Source of the DNA: Chloroflexota bacterium
GTDB taxonomy: Bacteria > Chloroflexota > Anaerolineae > Aggregatilineales > J027
Direction: 5' to 3'
Assembly (NCBI GenBank): GCA_022616515.1
Contig: JAKEEQ010000528.1
Coordinates: forward strand, 1 to 34,243
DNA: 34,243 nt
Shown: one piece after another, positions 6,597-14,816 of the stretch
How the letters are laid out: each line of letters starts with the position of its first letter
Numbering within the stretch: the stretch's first letter is position 1
Notes under the pieces: generated by a model
What the model was told of the DNA's origin: nothing
Database searches by the model: none
What the model saw: the letters and a program-made list of their open reading frames with translations, nothing else
Translations under genes and position numbers: made by a program

Positions 6597-7958
6597 ATGA
6601 AACGATTGTTGATGCTGGTGGTAGTGTTGAGTTTGGTGGTGATGCCCGGCCTGATAGCGGCGCAGGGTGATGAATTTGTGTGCAATCTCGATGAGGCCGA
6701 CTGTGAGCTTCTGGAAAATACTCTGACAGCGATGGCGGGCGTCCAGACGGTCAATGCTGACACCTTTGATTTTGGTTTTACGCTGGAGACAGGCAGCACC
6801 ACCGATTCGATCAATTTTGTCGGGGCGGGTCCACTGGACTTTTCCGGTGTAGAGGGCGTGGAACTCGACTTCACGCTGGACGAATTCACCACCGAAACGG
6901 ATAATTTTCCGCTTGAATCCGGGGCAACGGCGCTACGCATTGTAGACGGCATGACCTACACCTTTGACGGTGAGACATGGACCTCCTACACCAGCGATAC
7001 CGTTGGACTGACCGAGTTATATTCTCCGGCCAATTTGCTGGCGCTGGCGGTTGGCGCATCAGACGCTGTGGCGTGGGAGCGTGGCGAGGATATTGAAGTC
7101 GATGGGCGTGCGCTGTATGTCTACACGGCTGACATTCAGTTTGGGGACATTCTGGCCTTGGAAGAATTTACTGATTTATTGGACAGCCAGCTTGAAAGTG
7201 GTGAGATTCCGGAGGCAGAGGGCGTGCCCATCGAGATGATCGGACTGGTGTTGGGAGTGCTCGGCACACAGTTGAATGAGGGGACATCGCGGATCACTTT
7301 CCACATTTCGCCGGAAGACAACCTGATTTACGGTACTGTGGTGGATATTGATGTTGCCATTGATTTTGCGGAACTGCTGGGCGCTTTTGGCGGCGGCGAT
7401 GCCGGTGAGTTGCCCCGGCTGGCGACCGATTTTGACCTGACAATGACCCTCAGTGGTTATGGCGAAGCGGTGCAAATTGAAGCACCGGAAGATGCCGTTG
7501 AAGGTGACCCAATTTCGCTGGCGGAGGCGCTCGTTGGCGGTTTGACCAGCGGCATGGATGTCGGCGGTGGTGGCGTTGATTTTGGCGGTGGCAGTGACTT
7601 TGACCCCGGTGCAGTTGAGGCCGAGTTAGTGCCGGGTGAAGAGGCAACGGGTGTATTGACGGTGGAAAACGATTCACAGTTTTACCGTTTCACAGCCAGT
7701 CAGGGTGATGTCATAACGATCACGATGTATGCCCTGAATGAAGACAGCGATCTGGATACCTATCTGCGTCTCCTTGATGCGGAAGGCAATCGGCTGGCGG
7801 AAAATGACGACGCCGAAGACAACCCGCAGTTAGGCTTCTTCGACTCCGAGATTAAGAGCTTTGAGATACCGGCAGATGGTGACTATTTTGTGGAAGCCAC
7901 ATGGTTGTTTACCAGTCCGGACGGCGAATATGGGCTGGTGTTGGCGTTCGAGGAATAA
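6597..7958 (+). CDS. secreted protein with C-terminal PPC domain
   Basis: 453 residues with a signal peptide (MKRLLMLVVVLSLVVMPGLIAAQ). Residues about 30-300 form an acidic beta-rich domain of unknown function that alternates Phe/Asp/Leu strands (LDFSGVEGVELDFTLDEF, DVAIDFAELLGAF), reminiscent of LolA/LppX-like lipid-binding folds, though that is a guess. A Gly-rich linker (DVGGGGVDFGGGSDFDPG) leads to a pre-peptidase C-terminal (PPC) domain at about 340-453, with QFYRFTASQGDVITITMYA, DSDLDTYLRLLDAEG and DGDYFVEATW. PPC domains aid secretion or cell-surface retention. GGGGAGAAG lies just upstream of the ATG. No peptidase domain is present. Confidence 0.8.
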   Translation: MKRLLMLVVVLSLVVMPGLIAAQGDEFVCNLDEADCELLENTLTAMAGVQTVNADTFDFGFTLETGSTTDSINFVGAGPLDFSGVEGVELDFTLDEFTTETDNFPLESGATALRIVDGMTYTFDGETWTSYTSDTVGLTELYSPANLLALAVGASDAVAWERGEDIEVDGRALYVYTADIQFGDILALEEFTDLLDSQLESGEIPEAEGVPIEMIGLVLGVLGTQLNEGTSRITFHISPEDNLIYGTVVDIDVAIDFAELLGAFGGGDAGELPRLATDFDLTMTLSGYGEAVQIEAPEDAVEGDPISLAEALVGGLTSGMDVGGGGVDFGGGSDFDPGAVEAELVPGEEATGVLTVENDSQFYRFTASQGDVITITMYALNEDSDLDTYLRLLDAEGNRLAENDDAEDNPQLGFFDSEIKSFEIPADGDYFVEATWLFTSPDGEYGLVLAFEE

Positions 7959-7981
7959 GCGATGAGAGCGCCACCGTGCGC

Positions 7982-8215
7982 TTACATTTCTTCGGTCTCG
8001 TGCCACGCATCCCACGCGGCAAATGTCTCCATCAGGGCCAGCGTGGTCGCGACCGTATCCGAAGTTTGTGTGTGTGAACGTTTATGGGCAAAGTCGATGG
8101 TCACGACCATATACGTGCCATCTTGAAGCTGCTTGATGACCAGCCTGACCTCGCCTTTGTCGGCAACCAGGCACACGCCACCCGACAATAAACGTTCAAT
8201 GTGAACTTTATCCAT
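7982..8215 (-). CDS. small hypothetical protein
   Basis: 77 residues from the ATG at 8215; the ORF track's earlier TTG start is less likely. The sequence has an ordered beta/alpha pattern (VHIERLLSGGVCLVADKGEVRLVIKQL) and an acidic C-terminus, with no signal peptide or membrane segment. I do not recognise it. It lies convergent to the PPC-domain gene (23-base gap) and divergent to the purine nucleoside phosphorylase gene. No strong ribosome site precedes it, so it may be weakly expressed. Confidence 0.45.
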   Translation of the reverse strand: MDKVHIERLLSGGVCLVADKGEVRLVIKQLQDGTYMVVTIDFAHKRSHTQTSDTVATTLALMETFAAWDAWHETEEM

Positions 8216-8228
8216 GTTATACAATCAG

Positions 8229-8248
8229 GCCCATCCTGCGAGATGGGC
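8229..8248 (+). terminator. hairpin GCCCATC-CTGCGA-GATGGGC
   Basis: A perfect 7-bp stem with a 6-base loop, followed on the plus strand by ATTGTTT. It lies just upstream of the small minus-strand gene and could be a weak terminator or a leader hairpin. The T tract is poor. Confidence 0.3.
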
Positions 8249-8355
8249 ATTGTTTCCTTAATTAAGATAAGAATCTAGAATAGCATATTTCGCCTTCTGA
8301 TGTGAAATTTTTCCAATCCGGGCTTCTGAACTCAGCAGTATCCTCGCGTCGATTG

Positions 8356-8364
8356 TGCTACAAT
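8356..8364 (+). promoter_or_regulatory. extended -10 promoter element for purine nucleoside phosphorylase
   Basis: TGCTACAAT fits the extended -10 pattern TGnTAnAAT. It lies 39 bases before the ATG, a plausible leader length. No good -35 hexamer is found 16-18 bases upstream, as is usual for extended -10 promoters. Confidence 0.4.
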
Positions 8365-8402
8365 GTGCGGGCGTTTATTACTTTCGTTAATGGAGTTATA
8401 AA

Positions 8403-9248
8403 ATGTTGACCCCGGAATTCACCCGCGAAGATTATGAGAAGACGGCACGGGCTATTCGTGAACGCATTCATGTCCAGCCAACAGTTGCCCTGATTCTGGG
8501 GTCGGGTTTAGGGCCGCTGGCCGACAGCATTGAGGATGCGACGATCATCCCCTACACGGACCTGCCAAACTGGCCGCGCTCAACGGTGGCAGGGCATCAT
8601 GGGCGGCTGGTGACCGGCAAGCTGGAAAATGTCGATGTCATCGCAATGCAGGGTCGTGCCCATTATTATGAAGGTTATTCGATGGCGCAGGTGGGATTTC
8701 CAATTCGTGTTTTTCAGGTGATGGGTATTAAGACGCTGATTGTCACCAATGCGGCGGGTGGATTGAACCAGTCGTTTGATGCGGGCGATTTGATGCTCAT
8801 TGTCGATCACATCAATTTGATAGGGCACATGGGCCTGACACCGCTGTATGGTCCCAATGACGAGAGTTTTGGCCCGCGCTTTCCGATATTCACCCGCGCC
8901 TACGACAAACATTTAGGTGATATGGCACGTAAGGTAGCCGCCGCTAATGGGATAACGCTGCGCGAGGGCATTTATATCTGCCTGGCAGGGCCTGCCTTTG
9001 AAACCCCAGCGGACATCCGTATGCTGCGCCAGTGGGGAGCCGATGCCGTCGGCATGTCTACCGTGCCGGAAGTGGTGACGGCAGTGCATGGTGGGATGCG
9101 GGTGCTCGGCATCTCATCCATTACGAACATCGCGATTGATGACCCGGCGTCAGATAAGGAAGTCAGCCATGAAGAGGTGCTGGCAACGGGCAAAATAATT
9201 GTGCCGCGCTTGATGACCATGCTGCGTGGTGTGTTGCAGCAGTTGTAG
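8403..9248 (+). CDS. punA: purine nucleoside phosphorylase (trimeric PNP-I type)
   Basis: 281 residues, full length for the family. Signatures are LILGSGLGPLAD (residues 30-41, phosphate-binding loop), VAGHHGRLV (61-69, His), MQGRAHYYEGY (81-91), TNAAGGLN (115-122), GPAFETPAD (196-204, purine pocket) and VGMSTVPEVV (217-226), then ITNIA. It splits purine nucleosides with phosphate into free base and (deoxy)ribose-1-phosphate in the cytoplasm for purine salvage. GGAG lies eight bases upstream of the ATG. An ABM-like gene follows 14 bases after its stop and is probably co-transcribed. Confidence 0.95.
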   Translation: MLTPEFTREDYEKTARAIRERIHVQPTVALILGSGLGPLADSIEDATIIPYTDLPNWPRSTVAGHHGRLVTGKLENVDVIAMQGRAHYYEGYSMAQVGFPIRVFQVMGIKTLIVTNAAGGLNQSFDAGDLMLIVDHINLIGHMGLTPLYGPNDESFGPRFPIFTRAYDKHLGDMARKVAAANGITLREGIYICLAGPAFETPADIRMLRQWGADAVGMSTVPEVVTAVHGGMRVLGISSITNIAIDDPASDKEVSHEEVLATGKIIVPRLMTMLRGVLQQL

Positions 9249-9262
9249 GGCAGGAGTTGATG

Positions 9263-9574
9263 ATGATCGCACGCATATGGCATGGCGTTACCCCGGCTGA
9301 GAAAGCAGATGACTACTACGAATACCTGCAACGGACGGGCCTGAAGGATTATCGAGACGCTGAAGGCAATCTTGGCGTTTATGTCCTGCGCCGTATAGAA
9401 GGTAACAGGGCACACTTTACGCTGCTTACCCTGTGGGAGTCCGAAGAAGCAGTCCGCAAATTTGCCGGAGAAGACATTGAAGTGGCGCGATACTATCCAG
9501 AAGATGGCGATTTCCTGCTGGAATTAGAACCCCATGTTGTTCATCATGAGGTTCTAGAGAAATATGTGAAGTAA
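9263..9574 (+). CDS. ABM-type dimeric alpha/beta-barrel protein
   Basis: 103 residues from the third Met. AGGAG (9252-9256) is six bases before this ATG and too close to the earlier TTG/ATG. MIARIWHGVTPAEKADDYYEYL and FTLLTLWESEEAVRKFAG, followed by ARYYPEDGDFLLELEPHVVHHEV, match the antibiotic-biosynthesis monooxygenase-like (ABM) ferredoxin fold, including the WxS motif. Members range from quinol monooxygenases to haem-degrading proteins and many are uncharacterised; no specific substrate can be inferred. It lies 14 bases after the nucleoside phosphorylase gene, so it is probably its operon partner. Confidence 0.75.
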   Translation: MIARIWHGVTPAEKADDYYEYLQRTGLKDYRDAEGNLGVYVLRRIEGNRAHFTLLTLWESEEAVRKFAGEDIEVARYYPEDGDFLLELEPHVVHHEVLEKYVK

Positions 9575-9669
9575 GAAGCATTTCACCTATTGTTTCAGAG
9601 GGGTCACCTCGCCCCACAGTAGATTGTGTCCGCTAATGGTTTGGTGTTATGTACGTCAACAACGTCCGG

Positions 9670-11100
9670 TCACTCATAAATCCCCGGTTCCCACATAGAT
9701 CGCCCGGGTTTCTTGCGTTTACCACGCCCCACAAGCAAAACCAATCCGGTCCCAACAACCGCGCCCAATCCTACCATCATGAGCATTCTGAAACCTTCAA
9801 CCACCTTATCGACACCGGAAAATCCCGCCTGTGGGGGAACCGCGCTTGCAAATGCGATACGATTGGGGATGGCATTGGTAGGTTGGGTTGATGTGTTGAC
9901 CAGTTGGGGCCACGTACCCTGAGCGTCAACCGGCTCTCCGAGGGCCGCGATTTCATCGGTGATAAGGCGCAGCACTAGATCATCCAACTGTTCAACGGAA
10001 TAATTGCCGTCCTGTCCCGCTGCCAGGTCGGTGCGTTCAGTACCCGGTGAACCCGCCGCGCCATCTTCATAGGTCAGGAAGACGAAGTGGCCCATCGTGT
10101 AATGAGCAATCTGACGGAAGATGTACTCGCCGTTATCGCGTAATCCGCTGGAGGCAATGGGATGAATCTTGATGCCCCGCCATGCTGCCGCAACAATTTC
10201 CTTTGAATAGTCATAGTCATCGGAATAATCCAAATGGGGTGGCGCGTCCGCCACGAGGAAAATCAGTTTGAGGGTATTCTCATCACGCCAGTTTAATGAT
10301 TGAACCGCCTCATGCAAGCCCTCATTCAGTGACTCTGGTTTATCACCGCCGCCTCTTGCCTGCACGGCATTGAGAGCTTGTTGGAATTCCTGCACATCGC
10401 GCACAAAATCGGTGCGGCGCGTAACATATTCATCACCCCGGTCGCGATAGTGCACAAGCCCATATCGCGCATCAATATTATGGGGCATCTGGTTAATCTC
10501 ACTCGAAATGCGTACGATGTTGTCCTGAAGCTGGCGAATCTCGTCGGCCATGCTGCCGGTAGCGTCGAGTTGAAAAACAACGTCGAGTTGAATCTCATCT
10601 ATTTGCTGTTCGAGATTACTCAAATCGACAACCCATTCTGGGCCAGATTGGCGATCAAGCTCAAAGGTAACTGCCACATCATCCTTTTGGACGATGACAT
10701 CAAAGTAAGGCATCTGCGACCATACGTTGGGGAAAAATAAGGTGCGTCCGTCGGCGTAAGTACGTGATTCAACGAGCAGATTTTGCCCTTCAAAAATCAT
10801 GACTCGTGCATCGTGAACGGGCAAACCATTTCCATCCACGACGGTAATCACCTGACGCTGCCTGACGTCTACATTTCGAATAGGACCGTAAACGGTCGAA
10901 TAACTTGACTGATAAGCCAGATAGTGGTCAAACTGATCGTTATCGTCGATTTCGCCCGCGTTCAGGGTTGAGTTGCTGGTCACAGTTGTTGCCGAGGGTC
11001 CAAACGTCGGATTGTCCGACCCCGAATCGTCGTCTTCCCCGCCACTGCATGCGGAGATGATAAATGCACTGATGAACAATATGAGCAATAAACGTTTCAT
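9670..11100 (-). CDS. VWA-domain lipoprotein with C-terminal membrane anchor
   Basis: 476 residues. The N-terminus is a lipoprotein signal (MKRLLLILFISAFIISAC) with a lipobox ending in Cys18, then an acidic Ser/Gly linker. Residues about 85-150 form a beta-rich carboxypeptidase-regulatory-like domain (VITVVDGNGLPVHDARVMIF). The von Willebrand A domain (about 170-380) has a MIDAS-type DATGSM, GLVHYRDRGDEY and ARGGGDKPESLNEGL. A transmembrane segment (MLMMVGLGAVVGTGLVLLVG) near residue 445 is followed by a basic tail. It is likely an envelope adhesion or assembly factor that binds a divalent metal. GGAGG lies eight bases before the ATG. Neighbours give no clear functional link. Confidence 0.88.
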   Translation of the reverse strand: MKRLLLILFISAFIISACSGGEDDDSGSDNPTFGPSATTVTSNSTLNAGEIDDNDQFDHYLAYQSSYSTVYGPIRNVDVRQRQVITVVDGNGLPVHDARVMIFEGQNLLVESRTYADGRTLFFPNVWSQMPYFDVIVQKDDVAVTFELDRQSGPEWVVDLSNLEQQIDEIQLDVVFQLDATGSMADEIRQLQDNIVRISSEINQMPHNIDARYGLVHYRDRGDEYVTRRTDFVRDVQEFQQALNAVQARGGGDKPESLNEGLHEAVQSLNWRDENTLKLIFLVADAPPHLDYSDDYDYSKEIVAAAWRGIKIHPIASSGLRDNGEYIFRQIAHYTMGHFVFLTYEDGAAGSPGTERTDLAAGQDGNYSVEQLDDLVLRLITDEIAALGEPVDAQGTWPQLVNTSTQPTNAIPNRIAFASAVPPQAGFSGVDKVVEGFRMLMMVGLGAVVGTGLVLLVGRGKRKKPGRSMWEPGIYE

Positions 11101-11343
11101 GATGAAACCTCCTTTTGCTCATGTTACGCTGGTATTCGGCCTGCTTTTTGTGCGTTATTCCACTGCTCACCTGACAACCTGTTCCAGAGACTGAATATCC
11201 ATCAGAGCATTTTTGCCTGACGCGCCGACCTCACCTCCGCGAAGTTGATGAAACCCTGGATTAATGGAGACTCAAATAGCCATGCAACAAACGACTTCTG
11301 CGAGACGAGTGACGTCAAAGTAAGCTGTAGGTCACTGGCACTG

Positions 11344-12177
11344 TTAAACGTGATCGCGCCACGAATATTCAGGATTGTAGCCTAGAATACGCCGCGCTTT
11401 ATCGACGCTGAGCAAGGTTTCAAAGTCGCCAATTCCTTCGCGCAGAGGCACATCCGGGAAAACTTCCCCCATTAACTTGGCGTTGGGGCGATCCATGCAG
11501 GTATCACCCGCCGCGATGATAAAATGATCGGCTCCCTGCACAGCGGCTTCCAGAGCACGACGACAGCTTTGCGCCACATCCCGCGCATCGACATAACCCC
11601 ACAAATTCCATTTACGCAGGTGAGCATCATCCCAAAAGCCCGGAAACCGCGCATAATCGTGCGGCTCCATAATGTTGGAGAAGCGCAAACCGAGAATCGG
11701 GATGTTTGACCAGCGATTCATCTGCCGTGCCATTTCCTCGCTAAGCACTTTTGAGAGCGCATAACTCGATTCGGGATAGAGCGGATGCTCCTCATCAATC
11801 GGGGCGTAGGCGGGTTGTTCGCGGTCAAAGGGCAGTCCCAGCGTAGTTTCACTGGACGCCCACACAATCCGCTCCAAACCAAGTGCCATCGCGGCGGAAA
11901 AGATGTTGTAGGTGCTGGTCATGTTGATGTTAAAGGTAATGCTGGCCGGTTGCAGGCCCGGAGCCGGAATCGCCGCCAGATGAACGACCGCGACCGCGTT
12001 TTCGAGCACCTCATAAGCCTGACCAAGCTGCGTAATGTCCGACTGAATGAATGGACACAGCCGTTCTGCTGGCGGCTCGATGTCCACATTGAGCACCTCG
12101 TAGCTGTGATCGAGCAAATCTTTAACGACTGCGCGACCTGCCTTGCCACTGCCCCCGGTTACAACAATCTTTTTCAC
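11344..12177 (-). CDS. NAD-dependent epimerase/dehydratase (extended SDR)
   Basis: 277 residues. The N-terminal nucleotide-binding motif is TGGSGKAG (residues 7-14); VVHLAAIPAPG lies near 64 and the catalytic Tyr-Lys pair is in YALSK near 137, with an upstream Ser in ASSETTLG. This is an extended short-chain dehydrogenase that acts on a nucleotide sugar or similar substrate; the substrate is unknown. Translation starts at a GTG with AAGGA upstream. An ATG at 12186 is out of frame and gives only ATG AAA TTG TGA. A minus-strand terminator-like hairpin lies about 60 bases upstream of the start. Confidence 0.85.
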   Translation of the reverse strand: MKKIVVTGGSGKAGRAVVKDLLDHSYEVLNVDIEPPAERLCPFIQSDITQLGQAYEVLENAVAVVHLAAIPAPGLQPASITFNINMTSTYNIFSAAMALGLERIVWASSETTLGLPFDREQPAYAPIDEEHPLYPESSYALSKVLSEEMARQMNRWSNIPILGLRFSNIMEPHDYARFPGFWDDAHLRKWNLWGYVDARDVAQSCRRALEAAVQGADHFIIAAGDTCMDRPNAKLMGEVFPDVPLREGIGDFETLLSVDKARRILGYNPEYSWRDHV

Positions 12178-12231
12178 AATTTCATTTTCCTTAATCAGTT
12201 GGTGAGATAGCCATCTCGTCTAAGACAGGTT

Positions 12232-12254
12232 AAAAAAACGACACGAGCGTCGTT
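12232..12254 (-). terminator. terminator-like hairpin upstream of the SDR gene (possible attenuator)
   Basis: On the minus strand AACGAC-GCTCGT-GTCGTT is followed by a run of seven T counting the stem end. No minus-strand gene lies to the right that would need terminating. It therefore either stops antisense transcription or acts as a leader attenuator for the SDR gene that starts at 12177. Confidence 0.45.
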
Positions 12255-12437
12255 ATCTCCATGCCGCAAAACGGAACGCCTCAGAACATTTTACTCCTCA
12301 AGTATATCGCTTGCTGGTGTTTCGCAGGGTAATCAATCTTGAATGATGATGAACTACGCCACCGGGCGGGATGATGGTCTTTCAGCTACTTCACATACAG
12401 TGTAACCGGCAAAACCAGAATTTGTGGGCGGATTGGC

Positions 12438-12443
12438 TATAAT
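12438..12443 (+). promoter_or_regulatory. candidate -10 box TATAAT for the methyltransferase gene
   Basis: A perfect TATAAT 45 bases before the ATG, in GATTGGCTATAATAG. No convincing -35 hexamer is present, so this rests on the -10 alone. Confidence 0.35.
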
Positions 12444-12487
12444 AGTCTTGCCAACAGGTCGGCAGTGCCGCCAACCACCGAGAGTTT

Positions 12488-13156
12488 ATGATGCTGAAAC
12501 GTCTATTTTCACGCCAGCCGCGCACCCTCAACAGCCGCCGCGCCTATGCGCAGTGGGCCAAACACTATCCCGCCGAAGCCCATAATGCGTTCATGCGCCT
12601 TGAGCAATCGACGATGGCGGCATGGCTGCCTGATCTGCGTGGCAAAATCGTGCTCGATCTGGCGTGTGGGACAGGGCGCTGGGGCAATATCGCCGCTGAG
12701 AAAGGCGCGGCACAGGTCATCAGCCTCGATAACAGTTATCACATGTTGGTCGCCGGAAAATTGACGCTTGCTGCTCAAGCCGAATTGTCTGCGCTGCCGC
12801 TGCCCGCATCCTCAGTGGACATGGTGATTTGCGGGCTGGCAATCGGGCACACGCCGCATCTTGAAGAAACCATCAGTGAAATCGCGCGGATTTTGAAACC
12901 GGGTGGCGTGACCCTCTTAAGTGATGTACATCCATATCAAGCATGGCAGGGCGCAAAGCGTACCTTCAAGGGCGATGACGGTAAAACCTATGCTGTAGAG
13001 CACCACATTCACAATTACGCAGATTATTTCAACGCGGCAAAGTCGGCAGATCTAACCGTTACGGGCATTGCTGAATCAGGCATCGAGGACAGTCAGCCTC
13101 CGGTGCTGCTGGTAGTGAGGTTGGAAAATGAGCGAGTTCGACCTGACTATCGTTAA
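12488..13156 (+). CDS. class I SAM-dependent methyltransferase
   Basis: 222 residues. The SAM-binding motif I is VLDLACGTGRWG (residues about 55-66), followed by an acidic motif II (VISLDNSYHML) and SSVDMVICGLAIGHTPHLEE, then the ARILKPGG motif typical of Methyltransf_11 (UbiE/BioC-like) enzymes. The acceptor is unknown. The extreme N-terminus (MMLKRLFSRQPRTLNSRRAYAQW) is basic, as in BioC-like proteins. It may start at the second Met (12491). The nearest neighbours do not form an operon with it. Confidence 0.85.
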   Translation: MMLKRLFSRQPRTLNSRRAYAQWAKHYPAEAHNAFMRLEQSTMAAWLPDLRGKIVLDLACGTGRWGNIAAEKGAAQVISLDNSYHMLVAGKLTLAAQAELSALPLPASSVDMVICGLAIGHTPHLEETISEIARILKPGGVTLLSDVHPYQAWQGAKRTFKGDDGKTYAVEHHIHNYADYFNAAKSADLTVTGIAESGIEDSQPPVLLVVRLENERVRPDYR

Positions 13157-13326
13157 TGGCTGTCCTGCTGCATACTCCACAACCGGACACCAATAAAACC
13201 TTAACACACGATGGCAAAAAGTTTCCTGACTATTTAACCATAAGGATGTGACTTATGTTACATCACCTTGCGTGTTTTCTGTGCATGATAGAGAGGCACC
13301 TTTTTTATATCATGAGGACAGCTATC

Positions 13327-14754
13327 GTGACATATCCAAGAATCATTCAAGGTGGTATGGGTGTTGCCATTTCCACCTGGCAGTTAGCTAATGCAGTATC
13401 CCGGCACGGGCAGCTCGGTGTTGTCTCCGGGACTGGCATTGGTATTGTACTTATTGCACGCCTGATGGACGGCGACCCCGGTGGGCACATGCGCCGCGCC
13501 CTATCCCACTTCCCATCACCGGAAATTGCCGAACACATCCTGAAAACCTACTATGTTGAAGGTGGCATTCCGCAAGGCACACCGTACAAACGACCGACCC
13601 TCTGGACGGTGAATCCTTCCGCCGAACTGGAAGCCCTGACAGTTGCCGCGAATTTTGTAGAGGTCTGGTTAGCCAGAGAAGGTCACCAGAATCCGGTTGG
13701 TATCAACCTGCTGGAAAAAGTGCAAATGCCAAACATGGCCTCTTTGTACGGCGCGATGCTGGCCGGGGTGGATTATGTGATTATGGGCGCTGGCATCCCA
13801 ACGCAGATACCGGGAATTTTGGATGACCTCAGCAATCACCTGCCAGTATGCTATCGTCTTGATGTCGTTGGCACTGCTGCTGAAGATGATGTGGTCATCC
13901 ACTTCGACCCGCAAACCCGCTTCCCTGAAATTGCTGAACAAGTAGGGCAGCTTAAGAGGCCCCGATTCTTGCCGGTTGTTTCGTCGGTGGTGCTGGCAAA
14001 AGCACTGCTCAAACGGGCCAGTGGCGAGATCAACGGTTTTGTGATTGAGATGCCAGTGGCAGGCGGTCACAATGCGCCGCCACGTGGTCAGATGATCTTA
14101 AACGAGAACGGTGAACCGATTTACAGCGAAAAAGACGATGTTGATCTTTCCAAATTCGTGGAAATGGGGCTGCCGTTCTGGCTGGCGGGTGGCTATGGCA
14201 GCGCGGCCCGATTGCAGGAAGCCCTTGCCGTCGGGGCACAGGGTATTCAGGTCGGCACAGCATTCGCCTACTGTGAAGAATCGGGGTTCGCGCCGGAACT
14301 GCGGAGTGAAGTGCTGCGAAAGGTTAGAACCGGAGAGTTAACGGTTCGCACCGACCCGCGCGTTTCGCCGACTGGATTTCCATTCAAAGTCGTCCAGATT
14401 GAAGGCACAGCCTCTCAGGACAAGGTCATTGAAGAGCGCGAACGCCTGTGTGATGTTGGCTATTTACGGCAAATTTACCGCACTTCAGATGGAGACCTGC
14501 TCTATCGCTGCCCGGCGGAACCTGTGGACGCCTATCTTAAAAAAGATGGCGATCTGGACAGCACCATCGGTCGTAAGTGCCTGTGCAACCATCTGGGGGC
14601 GGCGGCGGGCTATCCCCAAACGCGCCGGTCGGGGTATGTCGAGCCAGCCATTGTCACGTCGGGTGACTGCCTACCTGACATTGAGCAGTTTTTTCAAACA
14701 TCGACTGCCATGAGCTACACGGTACACGACGTGCTGAAGACCCTGCTGTCGTAA
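13327..14754 (+). CDS. nitronate monooxygenase-like FMN protein
   Basis: About 475 residues from a GTG start (13327), which has AGGA eight bases upstream and puts YPRIIQGGMGVAIS at the N-terminus as in the family. The ORF track's ATG start adds 24 residues that do not look conserved. The TIM-barrel signatures are QGGMGVAIS, PVGINLLEK, VDYVIMGAG, EMPVAGGHNAPPRG (FMN phosphate region) and LAGGYGSAARLQEALAVGAQGIQVGTAFA. The C-terminal extension with CNHLGAAAGYPQ is longer than in classical nitropropane dioxygenases, as in a common bacterial subgroup. It probably oxidises nitronates or a related substrate with FMN. It is monocistronic. Confidence 0.85.
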   Translation: MTYPRIIQGGMGVAISTWQLANAVSRHGQLGVVSGTGIGIVLIARLMDGDPGGHMRRALSHFPSPEIAEHILKTYYVEGGIPQGTPYKRPTLWTVNPSAELEALTVAANFVEVWLAREGHQNPVGINLLEKVQMPNMASLYGAMLAGVDYVIMGAGIPTQIPGILDDLSNHLPVCYRLDVVGTAAEDDVVIHFDPQTRFPEIAEQVGQLKRPRFLPVVSSVVLAKALLKRASGEINGFVIEMPVAGGHNAPPRGQMILNENGEPIYSEKDDVDLSKFVEMGLPFWLAGGYGSAARLQEALAVGAQGIQVGTAFAYCEESGFAPELRSEVLRKVRTGELTVRTDPRVSPTGFPFKVVQIEGTASQDKVIEERERLCDVGYLRQIYRTSDGDLLYRCPAEPVDAYLKKDGDLDSTIGRKCLCNHLGAAAGYPQTRRSGYVEPAIVTSGDCLPDIEQFFQTSTAMSYTVHDVLKTLLS

Positions 14755-14772
14755 AGCCGTGATGTGATAACC

Positions 14773-14795
14773 AAAAAGGGGAGATCAGCTCCCCT
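14773..14795 (-). terminator. rho-independent terminator of the LysM lipoprotein gene
   Basis: On the minus strand AGGGGAG-CTGAT-CTCCCCT is followed by TTTTGG, a 7-bp GC-rich stem with a T tract. It lies 22 bases past the stop of the LysM gene. The hairpin may also slow transcription from the convergent flavoprotein gene. Confidence 0.8.
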
Positions 14796-14816
14796 CGTAC
14801 GAGATAAACGGTATTG

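Larger units (their letters stand above)
12178..12487. other. intergenic region between divergent SDR and methyltransferase genes
   Basis: A 310-base stretch without a convincing ORF. It contains one hairpin with a minus-strand T run (12232-12254) and a TATAAT on the plus strand (12438-12443). Otherwise I see no repeat, RNA gene or conserved motif in it. Confidence 0.6.
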
